64,000 bases of DNA from Gammaproteobacteria bacterium (lineage in GTDB: Bacteria > Pseudomonadota > Gammaproteobacteria > Competibacterales > Competibacteraceae): NCBI GenBank assembly GCA_024235135.1, contig JACKMZ010000004.1, positions 189,793-253,792 on the forward strand, given 5' to 3'. The notes beneath the pieces are model-generated. The model was not told the origin of the DNA, made no database searches, and saw only the letters and a list, made by a program, of their open reading frames with translations. A program made the translations under genes and the position numbers. Shown in pieces: positions 44,081 through 52,685 of the stretch (position 1 is the first letter of the stretch; each line of letters begins with the position of its first letter).

Positions 44081-45939
44081 ACCGGCTGCAAATGCTCCTG
44101 CAAGACGGCGAGCAGTTGCACGGAGTTGATCGGCTTGGTCAGGTAACCCGATACCCCCGAAGCGAACGCCTCGGCCTGCTGTTCGGTCAATGCGTCCGCC
44201 GACAGCGCAATGATGGGAATCGTCTCGAAACCGGGGTGCTGCCGTATGAGACGCGTGGCTTCCAGACCGGACATGATCGGCATGTGCAAGTCCATAAAAA
44301 TCAGATCCGGCTTCAGTTCCAGCGCCTTGCGCACACCGATTTCGCCGTTCTCGGCGAACTGAATCGCCAATCCTGAATCTTCCAGCAAGGCTTCCATGGT
44401 GATCTGATTCACCGGATTGTCTTCCACGATCAGAATCAGTGAATTTTCCGCGAAGGTCGGTTTCGTAGGCTTGGCGAACATCGGGATACTCGGCGGCGCG
44501 GTATGCTGCTTGAAGGGAATGCGCACCGTAAAGGTCGTGCCCTCGCCGATGATGCTTTCGACGGCGATCGTGCCATCGAACAGCGTCAAGATCTTTTGGG
44601 TAATCGCCAAGCCTAGACCGCTGCCACCGTAGTCGCGGGTGATGGTGCTGTCGACCTGCTCGAAATCCTCGAAAATCAAGGGCAAGCGGTCTTCGGGAAT
44701 ACCGATCCCCTGATCGGCGACGCGAAACACCAATTGTTCGCCATCCACGCCGAACGACAGATCGATCCGTTTGCCCGATGGGGTGAATTTGATGGCGTTG
44801 CTGATGAGATTGATCAAGACCTGCTTGAGCTTGCCCGCATCAATGAAAATATTCCGGGGCAGACAGGGATCGCATTCGCAAGTCAGCAAGACGCCCTTCT
44901 GATCGGCCTGTGTTTTATAGATCACGAAGACATGATCGATCACTTCCTTCAGCTTGGTCCTCGTCGAGGCCAGTTCCATCTTGCCGGCCTCGATCCTCGA
45001 CAGGTCGAGGATATTGTTGATCAATTCGGCCAAATGCTGAGCGCTCAAATGAATGTAGTGCAAATTGTCATCGAAGGCGTGCGGCAAGGGCTGCTCGCTC
45101 AGTCGGTTCATCATGACTTCGCTGAGTCCCACGATGGCGTTCAGCGGCGTACGCATTTCATGACTGACATTCGCCAGAAAGGTCGATTTCGCCCGGCTGG
45201 CGGCTTCGGCCGCTTGACGCGCCTGGAGCAATTCATCGATGCGCTTGGCTTCTTCTTCCTGCAAACGGAGTTTCTCCAAGGCGTTGGCTTGAAAGATCTC
45301 CACGGCGCGCGCCATTTCACCCAACTGGTCGTTTCTGTCCAACTTGGGAAGCGGGCCCTGCAAGTCATCCTTGGCCAAGCGCAACATGGCCTGGGTAATT
45401 CGCGTCAGCGGTCGGGTGATGGAGCGCAGGGCCAAAGCCGTCGCGGCGAGCACCGCCAGCAGTTGGATCAGGCCGAAAACCAGCGTGAAAAGAATCAGCT
45501 TGTCGCGTTTTTCAATCAATCGAACTCGGGAAAACGCGACCGTGAGTTTGCCAATCTGCTTGAGCGCGTCATCGACGGCGACGACGATATCGGCACCGCT
45601 GCGGATGAGCATCTCTTCGGGCACCTTCTGGGCCACCGTGAAGGTGGCGAATGTACGGCCTTGCTCATCGACCACCACAGCGGAGACGAAATCGGCTTCC
45701 GCCTGGAGGCTTTCAATGATTTCCTGAGCTTTGTCACGATTCAGGGTCCATAACGCACCGGCAATGGGACCGGCTTGAATTTGGATCAGGTTGTCCAGGC
45801 GCTGACGCAATTCCCACTCCACGCCACGGTACTGATAGGACAAGCTCAACAGGGACACAGCCAGGGTCACCAGGGTCAAGGCGGCCCCGATCAAAAACAT
45901 CGCTTGCGAGTAAAAGCTGTGTTTTTTAAGAACGCGCAT
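44077..45939 (-). CDS. Hybrid sensor histidine kinase with receiver domain
   Basis: 620 residues. Two membrane helices (about 12-34 and 148-170) bracket a periplasmic sensor domain of about 110 residues. HAMP follows (about 170-225), then a coiled stretch, the dimerisation/phosphoacceptor box NVSHEMRTPLN (His260), HATPase with the N box (LINLISNAIKFTP), G1 (VADQGIGIPED) and G2 (GGSGLGLAI), and a receiver domain with phosphoacceptor Asp550 in FMDLHMPIMSG. No separate response regulator or HPt gene lies nearby, so the phosphorelay partner is elsewhere. A periplasmic binding protein gene directly upstream on the same strand may supply its signal. Confidence 0.95.
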   Translation of the reverse strand: MRVLKKHSFYSQAMFLIGAALTLVTLAVSLLSLSYQYRGVEWELRQRLDNLIQIQAGPIAGALWTLNRDKAQEIIESLQAEADFVSAVVVDEQGRTFATFTVAQKVPEEMLIRSGADIVVAVDDALKQIGKLTVAFSRVRLIEKRDKLILFTLVFGLIQLLAVLAATALALRSITRPLTRITQAMLRLAKDDLQGPLPKLDRNDQLGEMARAVEIFQANALEKLRLQEEEAKRIDELLQARQAAEAASRAKSTFLANVSHEMRTPLNAIVGLSEVMMNRLSEQPLPHAFDDNLHYIHLSAQHLAELINNILDLSRIEAGKMELASTRTKLKEVIDHVFVIYKTQADQKGVLLTCECDPCLPRNIFIDAGKLKQVLINLISNAIKFTPSGKRIDLSFGVDGEQLVFRVADQGIGIPEDRLPLIFEDFEQVDSTITRDYGGSGLGLAITQKILTLFDGTIAVESIIGEGTTFTVRIPFKQHTAPPSIPMFAKPTKPTFAENSLILIVEDNPVNQITMEALLEDSGLAIQFAENGEIGVRKALELKPDLIFMDLHMPIMSGLEATRLIRQHPGFETIPIIALSADALTEQQAEAFASGVSGYLTKPINSVQLLAVLQEHLQPV

Positions 45940-46144
45940 TCAATAGATCGGTCCCTGGTGCCGGTGTGGGTTGCTAATAATCTAGCAAAATCCCACTACG
46001 CACGCTCTGCCCGAGCATAACCCGCCCTTATCAGTCCAGAACCAGCGCAGGATGCCAGAAAAACATTACATCCCCTCACTCCCGATAAGGCTCTATTTCG
46101 ACCCCTAGCTACACTCCTCCCGCGGTGACACGAAAACGCGGCTG

Positions 46145-47008
46145 TCAAAAGGCGGGATACTGGTCGGCCAAGATGGCGCGATGCGCGGCTTGGTAAGGCT
46201 TAAGCAGCTTGGCAATAACGCCCTGCTCCAACAATTCTCCGTAACACCGATCGAAATCTTCGGCCACTTGCCTGTCCCTGAAGTACATGCGTTGCGGTGT
46301 GGGCGGCAAAATCGGATGGAATACGATCGTCGCCTGGGGATCGATATCCGGCTCCTGACCATATCCTACCCTCTCCTGAAGCCGTTCAAAGGAATAGGCC
46401 ATGACCATCCCGTCGGCTACGATGGCGTCCATTCGGCCGCTCAACAAAAGGCGAAGGGCATCGAAGCGATCCGAATACAGAGAATAATACTTGTATTCCG
46501 CCATCGGCCTGAAAGACTCGGGCAAGGCGTTCACGCTCAGGAATGAAACGAAATGGTGCCCCCGCAAATCATCCAAACTCCCGATTTTCGGCGCACTCGC
46601 GTCCGACAACACGACGACTCCGTTTTGCAGATGCTGGAAGACCCGGGTCGGCGTACCGGGCAATTCCTGACCCTCGTCGACGATGGCCAGGCCGTCATAG
46701 TCGGCATGGTCGCGGTAATCCCGCCAATGCCGACCGAAGGGCACGATGGTGAACCGGACGCCGTAACCGCATTTGAGCAAGGTGGCTCTGATGATATCGC
46801 CGATTCTACCTTCCCCGGTCTCATCGATCTGCGGCGGAAACTGGGGGCCAATGATATGGACTTCTTTGGCGTGGGCGCGTATTCCACCCAGCGCGAGCCA
46901 CACCGCCAAAAACCACACCAACGGCACACACCATGACAGCCAGGGTCGAACCGGGGAAATGGGAAGGCAACGACAGGCCGAACCCGCCAGTACGTTTACA
47001 CAGGACAT
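46145..47008 (-). CDS. Periplasmic solute-binding protein (SBP_bac_3-like)
   Basis: 287 residues from the ATG at 47008; the start is uncertain because the hydrophobic signal sequence (about 25-45, ending RAHAKE) is preceded by a long leader, and a further start at 47041 exists. The mature part follows the amino-acid-binding-protein pattern: GDIIRATLLKCGYGVRFTIVPFGRHWRDY, ASAPKIGSLDDLRGHHF, DRFDALRLLLSGRMDAIVADG. There is no permease gene near it. It lies 205 bases upstream of the hybrid kinase on the same strand, suggesting a ligand-sensing role for the kinase rather than transport. Confidence 0.75.
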   Translation of the reverse strand: MSCVNVLAGSACRCLPISPVRPWLSWCVPLVWFLAVWLALGGIRAHAKEVHIIGPQFPPQIDETGEGRIGDIIRATLLKCGYGVRFTIVPFGRHWRDYRDHADYDGLAIVDEGQELPGTPTRVFQHLQNGVVVLSDASAPKIGSLDDLRGHHFVSFLSVNALPESFRPMAEYKYYSLYSDRFDALRLLLSGRMDAIVADGMVMAYSFERLQERVGYGQEPDIDPQATIVFHPILPPTPQRMYFRDRQVAEDFDRCYGELLEQGVIAKLLKPYQAAHRAILADQYPAF

Positions 47009-47085
47009 GGAGCGGTCGATATACATTCCGTAACCACACATATCAATGGAAGAAGAATTAAAATGTTACCTAGACTCTTCGCGAC

Positions 47086-48426
47086 TCATCCTTGAGCCTT
47101 GCGGTCCAACTCACGTAAGCGAGCCAGTTTGTCCCCAATCTTGATCTCCAGGCCACGAGGCGCCGGCCGATAGTAACAGGGATTCCCCATGCTATCGGGG
47201 AAATAACGCTCGCCCGCCGCGTAACCCTCCGCCTCGTCATGGGCATATCGATAGTCCTTACCGAAATCCAGGGCCTTCATGAGAGCAGTCGGCGCATTGC
47301 GCAAATGGGCCGGCACCTCCAGGGAACCGTGTCGATGCACGTCCTCCAGAGCCGCTTTATACGCCACGTAAACGGCATTGCTTTTGGGCGCGCAAGCCAA
47401 ATAGACGATCGCTTGGGCGATGGCCAGCTCTCCTTCCGGGCTGCCCAGCCGCTCGAATGTTTCCCAGGCGTCCAGGGCAAGGCGCAGGCCGCGCGGGTCG
47501 GCATTGCCGATGTCCTCGCTGGCCATGCGCACCGTACGGCGGGCGATGTAAAGGGGATCGCAACCCCCATCGAGCATTCGCGCCAGCCAGTACAAGGCGG
47601 CATCTGGATTGCTGCCACGCACGGATTTATGCAAGGCGGAAATCTGATCGTAGAAAATATCGCCACCCCGATCGAAGCGCCTGATGTCGCTTCCGCTCAT
47701 GACTTCCTGCACGGCTAGCGTCATATCGCCATCGCGGGCGGCGGCCAGTTCAGCGGCCAGTTCCAGAAGATTCAAGGCCCGTCGCGCATCGCCATCCGCC
47801 AGCCGGGCCAACTGCTCGCGCCGTTCGGCGGCCACCTCAAGATTCGCTTGGCCCAAGCCACGCTCGGCATCGCTCAGGGCGTTATCGATCAACCGACGAA
47901 TATCCGCTCTGTCCAGGGCCTTCAGCACATACACCCGCAACCGGGACAGAAGGGCATTGTTCAAGGCGAAACTGGGATTTTCCGTCGTCGCGCCGACAAA
48001 TATCAGCGTGCCGTCTTCCACATAAGGGAGAAAAGCATCCTGCTGCGCTTTGTTGAAACGATGGACTTCATCCACGAACAACACGGTCCGACGCTGTTCG
48101 CTCCGCCCCAGTTGTTGCGCTTCGCTGACCGCCGCGCGGATTTCCTTGACTCCAGCCAGCACCGCCGACAGCGCGAGGAAGCGGGCGTTGCCGTGGACGG
48201 CCAGCAGCCTCGCCAAAGTTGTTTTACCACTGCCCGGCGGTCCCCACAGCACCATCGAATGGGGATGACCGCGTTCGATGGCGGCATGCAAGGGTTTGCC
48301 GGGAGCCAGCAGATGTTCCTGTCCAACGAACTCCTGCAGCCGTTGCGGTCGCATGCGGTCAGCCAGAGGACGAGTATCCACGGGTCCCACACCGGCCGCC
48401 GCGGACCGCTTATCCGGGGACATCAC
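47086..48426 (-). CDS. rarA: Replication-associated recombination protein RarA
   Basis: 446 residues, normal for RarA/MgsA. It is an AAA+ ATPase acting at stalled replication forks. Walker A GPPGSGKT is at 62-69; Walker B VLFVDEVHRFNKAQQD near 117; sensor 1 GATTENPSF near 150; the C-terminal tetramerisation domain contains GSDIRRFDRGGDIFYDQISALHKSVRGS. It overlaps lolA by 17 bases in the order ftsK-lolA-rarA found in E. coli, confirming identity. Confidence 0.97.
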   Translation of the reverse strand: MMSPDKRSAAAGVGPVDTRPLADRMRPQRLQEFVGQEHLLAPGKPLHAAIERGHPHSMVLWGPPGSGKTTLARLLAVHGNARFLALSAVLAGVKEIRAAVSEAQQLGRSEQRRTVLFVDEVHRFNKAQQDAFLPYVEDGTLIFVGATTENPSFALNNALLSRLRVYVLKALDRADIRRLIDNALSDAERGLGQANLEVAAERREQLARLADGDARRALNLLELAAELAAARDGDMTLAVQEVMSGSDIRRFDRGGDIFYDQISALHKSVRGSNPDAALYWLARMLDGGCDPLYIARRTVRMASEDIGNADPRGLRLALDAWETFERLGSPEGELAIAQAIVYLACAPKSNAVYVAYKAALEDVHRHGSLEVPAHLRNAPTALMKALDFGKDYRYAHDEAEGYAAGERYFPDSMGNPCYYRPAPRGLEIKIGDKLARLRELDRKAQG

Positions 48427-49042
48427 CGATCACATCGACACCGGGCGGCGGGGTGAAGGTGAACACCCCCGGATCGAGCGACACGTTGCGCTGCAGATCC
48501 TTGAAGGTAAGCCGGGTCCGTTGATTCAGGACATCCTCCAGTTCGATGGCTTTCAGTTCCTCGCCTTGAAACGCGACACGCAGGCGTTTGAAATCCGGTT
48601 GCTCTTCCTTGGGCTGCAGTTCAAACCATTGCCAGCCATCGCTCGTCGTTTCGCGGGTGACCGTAAAAGCGTCCTGTATCGGCGCCGCCCCGCTCAACAG
48701 CGCGAAGGGCGTGGAATTCAGCGCCTCGTTCAAAGCCCGCACGGTGACCTGTTCCAATTCCACATCGTACATCCAGAGCCGCTGCCCATCGGCGACGATC
48801 ACCTGTTCGGCGGGCGGGGAGTAATCCCAACGGAAACGGCCGGGCTTCTGCATGACCAGTTGCCCGTGGGTGGTTTCCAGGGGACGCGACTGGTCATCGT
48901 ACACTTGCTGCACGAAGTCCGCCTTCAGCGATTGCAGATTTTGGAAATAACGCTCCACCAGCGATTCCGAACGCGCTGTCGCGCCTTGGATCACCAGCAG
49001 AAGGAAAACCGCGAAAAATAATTTCACCCGCTTAGGCATCAT
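48410..49042 (-). CDS. lolA: Outer-membrane lipoprotein chaperone LolA
   Basis: 210 residues. The signal peptide ends near ARSES (about residue 24). The mature protein starts with LVERYFQNLQSLKADFVQQVYDD and continues with GRFRWDYSPP, the LolA hallmark. LolA carries lipoproteins from the LolCDE complex across the periplasm to LolB. It overlaps the FtsK-like gene by 11 bases and rarA by 17 bases, so the three are translated as one unit. Two adjacent ATG codons are possible starts. Confidence 0.94.
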   Translation of the reverse strand: MMPKRVKLFFAVFLLLVIQGATARSESLVERYFQNLQSLKADFVQQVYDDQSRPLETTHGQLVMQKPGRFRWDYSPPAEQVIVADGQRLWMYDVELEQVTVRALNEALNSTPFALLSGAAPIQDAFTVTRETTSDGWQWFELQPKEEQPDFKRLRVAFQGEELKAIELEDVLNQRTRLTFKDLQRNVSLDPGVFTFTPPPGVDVIGDVPG

Positions 49043-50987
49043 GGGATCGACTCAGGCTGTGTTCTTTCGTTCGGCCGATTTGTCGCAGAAAATCCGCCAC
49101 GCGTTCGACTTCGGGCAAACCGACCAGGGCTAACCGCAGGGGATGCGGGACAGGATCGCTGGGCGACCGATAGAGCAGTTCCGTAGGCGACAAGCGTTCC
49201 GCTCCCGCCTCATCCAGAATCCGTTGGGATGCCTCCGGGCCGTTGACCGGCAAAGCAACCCGCGCGGGCATCCCCGCTTTGACGGTTGCCGTGACGACGT
49301 CCGCCGTCGGGTGGTGGGTAGCCAGCAGCAAATGTACGTCCGTGTTCTTGCCTTTGACGCTGAGCTTGGCGAACAGGGTATCTACCCAGTCACCCATGAC
49401 GGCCACAATATCCGCCAGTTCGGCGATCACCACGACCACCGCCGGCAACGACTCCGCTTCCGTGTCCCAGTCACCGGCCTCTTCGGCCAACCGCTGTTTC
49501 AAGGCGGCGATATCGGGCTCTTGCCATTCATCGAGCAGGCGCTCTCGCCGATCGATTTCCTTTTTACACCACACCAGGGCATTGACCGCCTGCTCGATAC
49601 TCGTGGCCACGGGCTGCAACAAATGGGGAATATCCTGATAAACCGCCAGATCGCAAGAGGAGGAATCCAGTAGGATCAGCCCCAGAGCGCGTGGTGGAGC
49701 CTTATACAGCAGACTGAGCAGACAGGTATGCAACAACCGGGTAACGGCATCGGCGTCTTCGCCCGCCATCAGCAGATGCGGCAGTTGCTCCAGATCGGTG
49801 ATGCAGGGCTGCCCGTCCGCTTCGTAACCCACGATCAACGGCAGTTCGGCTGGCCCCGTCTGATAGGCTCGGGCCGCCAGCAACGCGCTCAAAGCCTCGA
49901 AACGTCCGGGTTTCGCCGAATCGAGCAGACTCATCGGCGGGGTCGGCGCAGTCGGTCGCCGCAATGTCTTGACGATTCGCAGGCGTGGCTGGCCGACCGA
50001 CTCGGGCGCCGTGACCGGCGCATCCTCCAGGGTGGGGTCCAGCCGGTGGCCGTCGTTTTCCCAGTCCGTGGAACTTGCCGATTCCGTCGGATCGAAGCTC
50101 GGTTCCACACGGTCCATTTTGCCAGGCCGGGTCATACGCAGCGGAGGTTCATCCGCCGTAAATGGAGTGATAGGAGCCGGAGTCTCCGGTGGCTTGTCGA
50201 CAACCGGCGCGACGAATACCTCCTTGGACTCATGGATCGCCGGTTCCGGTGTCAATGACGGCTCCGTTTGTTCCGTCCGCAACATGGGTTCGGTCTTGCC
50301 GATTTGCGCGTTGTCCAGATCTTCGGCTTCGACCCAAGCTTTCACGCGCACGACGACACGGCCGAGGAAGCGGATCGCATTCATCGTGCCCGTGCCCACC
50401 CCGTCCAGAATATCCAGCCAGGAAAATCCGGTGGCCAAGGTCACGCCGGCCGCAAACAACACCAGGAGAAACACGGTGACGGTACGCGGGGGGAAACCGC
50501 CGCTCAGCCAGGATGCCAGGAAATCACCGAAAATGCCGCCCGCCGAGCTGCTGGGATAGCCTTCCACGATCCCCAAATGTAGGGCCGCCAAAGCGCAGCT
50601 ACTGCTCACGGTCACCAGAAAACCGAACATGCGGAAGATGATGATTTCCGCGTCCAACTGCCAAAGTACGCCGTTGCGGAACAAGCGCCAGCCACAGAAT
50701 GCGACGCCCAGCGGGAACAGATAGGCCAAATAGCCGAAGAAATAAAAAGCGACGTCGGCAAACCAAGCCCCCACCATACCCCCGCGGTTGACCACGGGCA
50801 CGCCCGGCGCGGTATGGGTCCAGGCCGGGTCGCTGGGCTGATAGGAAAGCAGCATGATCAACAGGAACAAGGCGCTGCCCATGAAAACGACGAAACCGCT
50901 CTCTAACAGAGCCCGGCCGAGGTAGGGTAATACATTGAAGCGGTAAGTCCGCTTGGAAGTCGGTTTGATTCTGTATGCCTGCGCCAC
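49032..50987 (-). CDS. FtsK-like protein with degenerate motor domain
   Basis: 651 residues. Four membrane helices (about 25-185) resemble the FtsK N-terminal domain that works at the divisome. A Pro/Thr/Glu linker (about 220-345) follows, then a domain clearly homologous to the FtsK motor: LPHLLMAG, LLSLLYKAPP, VYQDIPHLLQPV, WCKKEIDRRERLLDEW, ATHHPTADVVTATVKAGMPARVALPV and RILDEAGAERL all align in order. However, where FtsK has the Walker A GTTGSGKS, this protein has GEDADAVT (409-416). The Walker B DE is AE (Ala522), and the C-terminal gamma winged helix is absent. The frame is continuous, so this is not a frameshift. It occupies the usual ftsK slot upstream of lolA and rarA. Likely membrane divisome function without DNA pumping; a true FtsK may be elsewhere. 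Confidence 0.88.
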   Translation of the reverse strand: MAQAYRIKPTSKRTYRFNVLPYLGRALLESGFVVFMGSALFLLIMLLSYQPSDPAWTHTAPGVPVVNRGGMVGAWFADVAFYFFGYLAYLFPLGVAFCGWRLFRNGVLWQLDAEIIIFRMFGFLVTVSSSCALAALHLGIVEGYPSSSAGGIFGDFLASWLSGGFPPRTVTVFLLVLFAAGVTLATGFSWLDILDGVGTGTMNAIRFLGRVVVRVKAWVEAEDLDNAQIGKTEPMLRTEQTEPSLTPEPAIHESKEVFVAPVVDKPPETPAPITPFTADEPPLRMTRPGKMDRVEPSFDPTESASSTDWENDGHRLDPTLEDAPVTAPESVGQPRLRIVKTLRRPTAPTPPMSLLDSAKPGRFEALSALLAARAYQTGPAELPLIVGYEADGQPCITDLEQLPHLLMAGEDADAVTRLLHTCLLSLLYKAPPRALGLILLDSSSCDLAVYQDIPHLLQPVATSIEQAVNALVWCKKEIDRRERLLDEWQEPDIAALKQRLAEEAGDWDTEAESLPAVVVVIAELADIVAVMGDWVDTLFAKLSVKGKNTDVHLLLATHHPTADVVTATVKAGMPARVALPVNGPEASQRILDEAGAERLSPTELLYRSPSDPVPHPLRLALVGLPEVERVADFLRQIGRTKEHSLSRSHDA

Positions 50988-51150
50988 GGACTCGATCCTG
51001 TTCCAGTTCTACCAATTGATCATCACTTGAGTGCTTTCCGCTCCGCGAAGCGGATGGGAGCCTGTCCCAGGTATTGTGCAATATAAACGGTTCAAACTGA
51101 TAATGGGCTGAACCAAAGCCCTATACGGTGCTCAAACCGGCGAAACCGCC

Positions 51151-52317
51151 ATGCAACAGCCACCTATGCGAATCCAGCGCCTCTCCGCCTTGGCTGAGAT
51201 CCCCCCCGACCAGTGGAATGCCCTGGTTCGGGATGATAATCCCTTCCTGCGTCACGAGTTTCTCGATGCGCTCGAACGCCATCACTGCGTCGGCGAACGC
51301 ACGGGCTGGCTACCCTGGCATCTGGTCTGCTACGACGACCAGCAACATCTGCTGGCAGCAGCGCCCCTGTATGTGAAAGACAATTCTTACGGCGAATTTG
51401 TTTTCGACTGGGGCTGGGCCGATGCCTATCGCCGTCACGGCCTCTCCTATTATCCCAAACTAGTGGGAGCCGTTCCTTTCACTCCAGCCACCGGACAACG
51501 GCTGCTGCTCGCCCCCGACGCTCCCGTGGCGGCAGCCCGCGCCATCGTCGCCCATGCCCTGGAAGATGTCGAGCGGCATGGCTTCTCGTCACTGCACTGG
51601 TTGTTCAACAATGACGAGGATATGGCCTTGCTCGACGAGTGCGGCTTCCTACGCCGCTGCGGCTGCCAATTCCATTGGCGCAATGCCGGCTATCGCGATT
51701 TCACCGATTTCCTGGATACACTGACCTCGAAAAAGCGGAAAAATATCAAACGGGAACGCCGCCTGGTTCAAGAAGCCGGATTGACCCTGCAAATCCTCCA
51801 TGGGCCGGAGATCAGCGAGGCGCAATGGCGCGCTTTCCATCACTTCTACCGCTCCACTTTCCATCGCCTGGGCGGCATGCCCACGTTGACCCTGTCGTTT
51901 TTTCAGGAAATCTCCCAAACTCTCGGCAACCGCCTGGTCCTGGTATCGGCCAAAGCCGGATCACAGGACGTCGCCGTGGCCATCAGTCTGCGCAGCGCCA
52001 CCACGTTGTACGGCCGTCACTGGGGGTGTCAGGAAACCTATGACAGCTTGCATTTCGAACTGTGTTACTACCAGGGACTGGAATACTGTATCGAACACGG
52101 CCTGACCCGATTCGAACCCGGCGCCCAAGGCGAGCATAAAATTTATCGGGGCTTCCTGCCCACGCTGACGCAGTCCGCGCATTGGCTGGCTCATCCGGGT
52201 TTTCGTGAGGCGGTAGCGGACTTCCTGAAGCGGGAAACGCCCGCCGTCGAAAGTTACGCTCGCGAGTTGACCCAACATTCACCCTACCGTGCTCCCCTAC
52301 ACCCTACATCCTGTTAG
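51151..52317 (+). CDS. GNAT/FemAB-like protein (peptidogalycan-biosynthesis DUF482 family)
   Basis: 388 residues. It belongs to the COG3146-type family annotated as peptidogalycan biosynthesis protein/GNAT. Visible blocks are NPFLRHEFLDALE, FDWGWADAYRRHG, SSLHWLFNN, KKRKNIKRERR, and the C-terminal YGRHWGC...HFELCYYQGLEYCIEHGL with EPGAQGEHKIYRGF, the most conserved part. These proteins carry a duplicated acetyltransferase fold, but no reaction is established. It diverges from the FtsK-like gene with 163 bases between, and is not obviously in an operon. Confidence 0.85.
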   Translation: MQQPPMRIQRLSALAEIPPDQWNALVRDDNPFLRHEFLDALERHHCVGERTGWLPWHLVCYDDQQHLLAAAPLYVKDNSYGEFVFDWGWADAYRRHGLSYYPKLVGAVPFTPATGQRLLLAPDAPVAAARAIVAHALEDVERHGFSSLHWLFNNDEDMALLDECGFLRRCGCQFHWRNAGYRDFTDFLDTLTSKKRKNIKRERRLVQEAGLTLQILHGPEISEAQWRAFHHFYRSTFHRLGGMPTLTLSFFQEISQTLGNRLVLVSAKAGSQDVAVAISLRSATTLYGRHWGCQETYDSLHFELCYYQGLEYCIEHGLTRFEPGAQGEHKIYRGFLPTLTQSAHWLAHPGFREAVADFLKRETPAVESYARELTQHSPYRAPLHPTSC

Positions 52318-52685
52318 GCCCGCTTGCCCTGTTCGATGATTCGAGGACGTCTTGATCCATGCGCTTCATACGGCGATCCCGTTTGGGTGAACCCGGCTGT
52401 CGCTGACTGGCGACAGGCCGGGTTCGCCCAAACGACGACAGGAAGCCGGCTTACCGCTGTACTGAACAGGTCGCGATACGCCATAGGCTTGTATTTGGCG
52501 GAATGCGATACAATGATTGATTGATCTTTACAGCTTAGGCTTGGAAACCCAGCTCCTGAACTGAGCAGGCCATACTGGCACAGCCCCTGCCGTATCCGAC
52601 AGCGACCGTCAAACCGATCGTCTGCCCGCCTAGGATAATTGTTGTCCAAATTTGGAAATCAAGAACTACAAATCGTGGTGCTACC
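52318..52685. repeat. Intergenic region with a 24-base-pair near-perfect hairpin
   Basis: In this 368-base gap, 52380-52403 and 52410-52434 form a stem of 24 pairs with one bulged G (52417), one G-T pair and a six-base loop (52404-52409). There is no T run after it, and it lies 63 bases after one stop codon and about 250 before the next start. It looks like a REP/BIME-type or miniature palindromic element rather than a terminator. I found no second copy by eye in this window. The rest of the gap has no convincing gene. It may contain the opgG promoter, but I could not identify one. Confidence 0.6.

Noticed and set aside
49032..50987. Annotation as a functional DNA translocase FtsK
   Set aside because: Walker A lysine, Walker B aspartate and the gamma domain are all missing.
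49032..50987. FtsK-like gene as a frameshifted pseudogene
   Set aside because: The frame is continuous, ends in the normal overlap with lolA, and conserved blocks line up without a shift.
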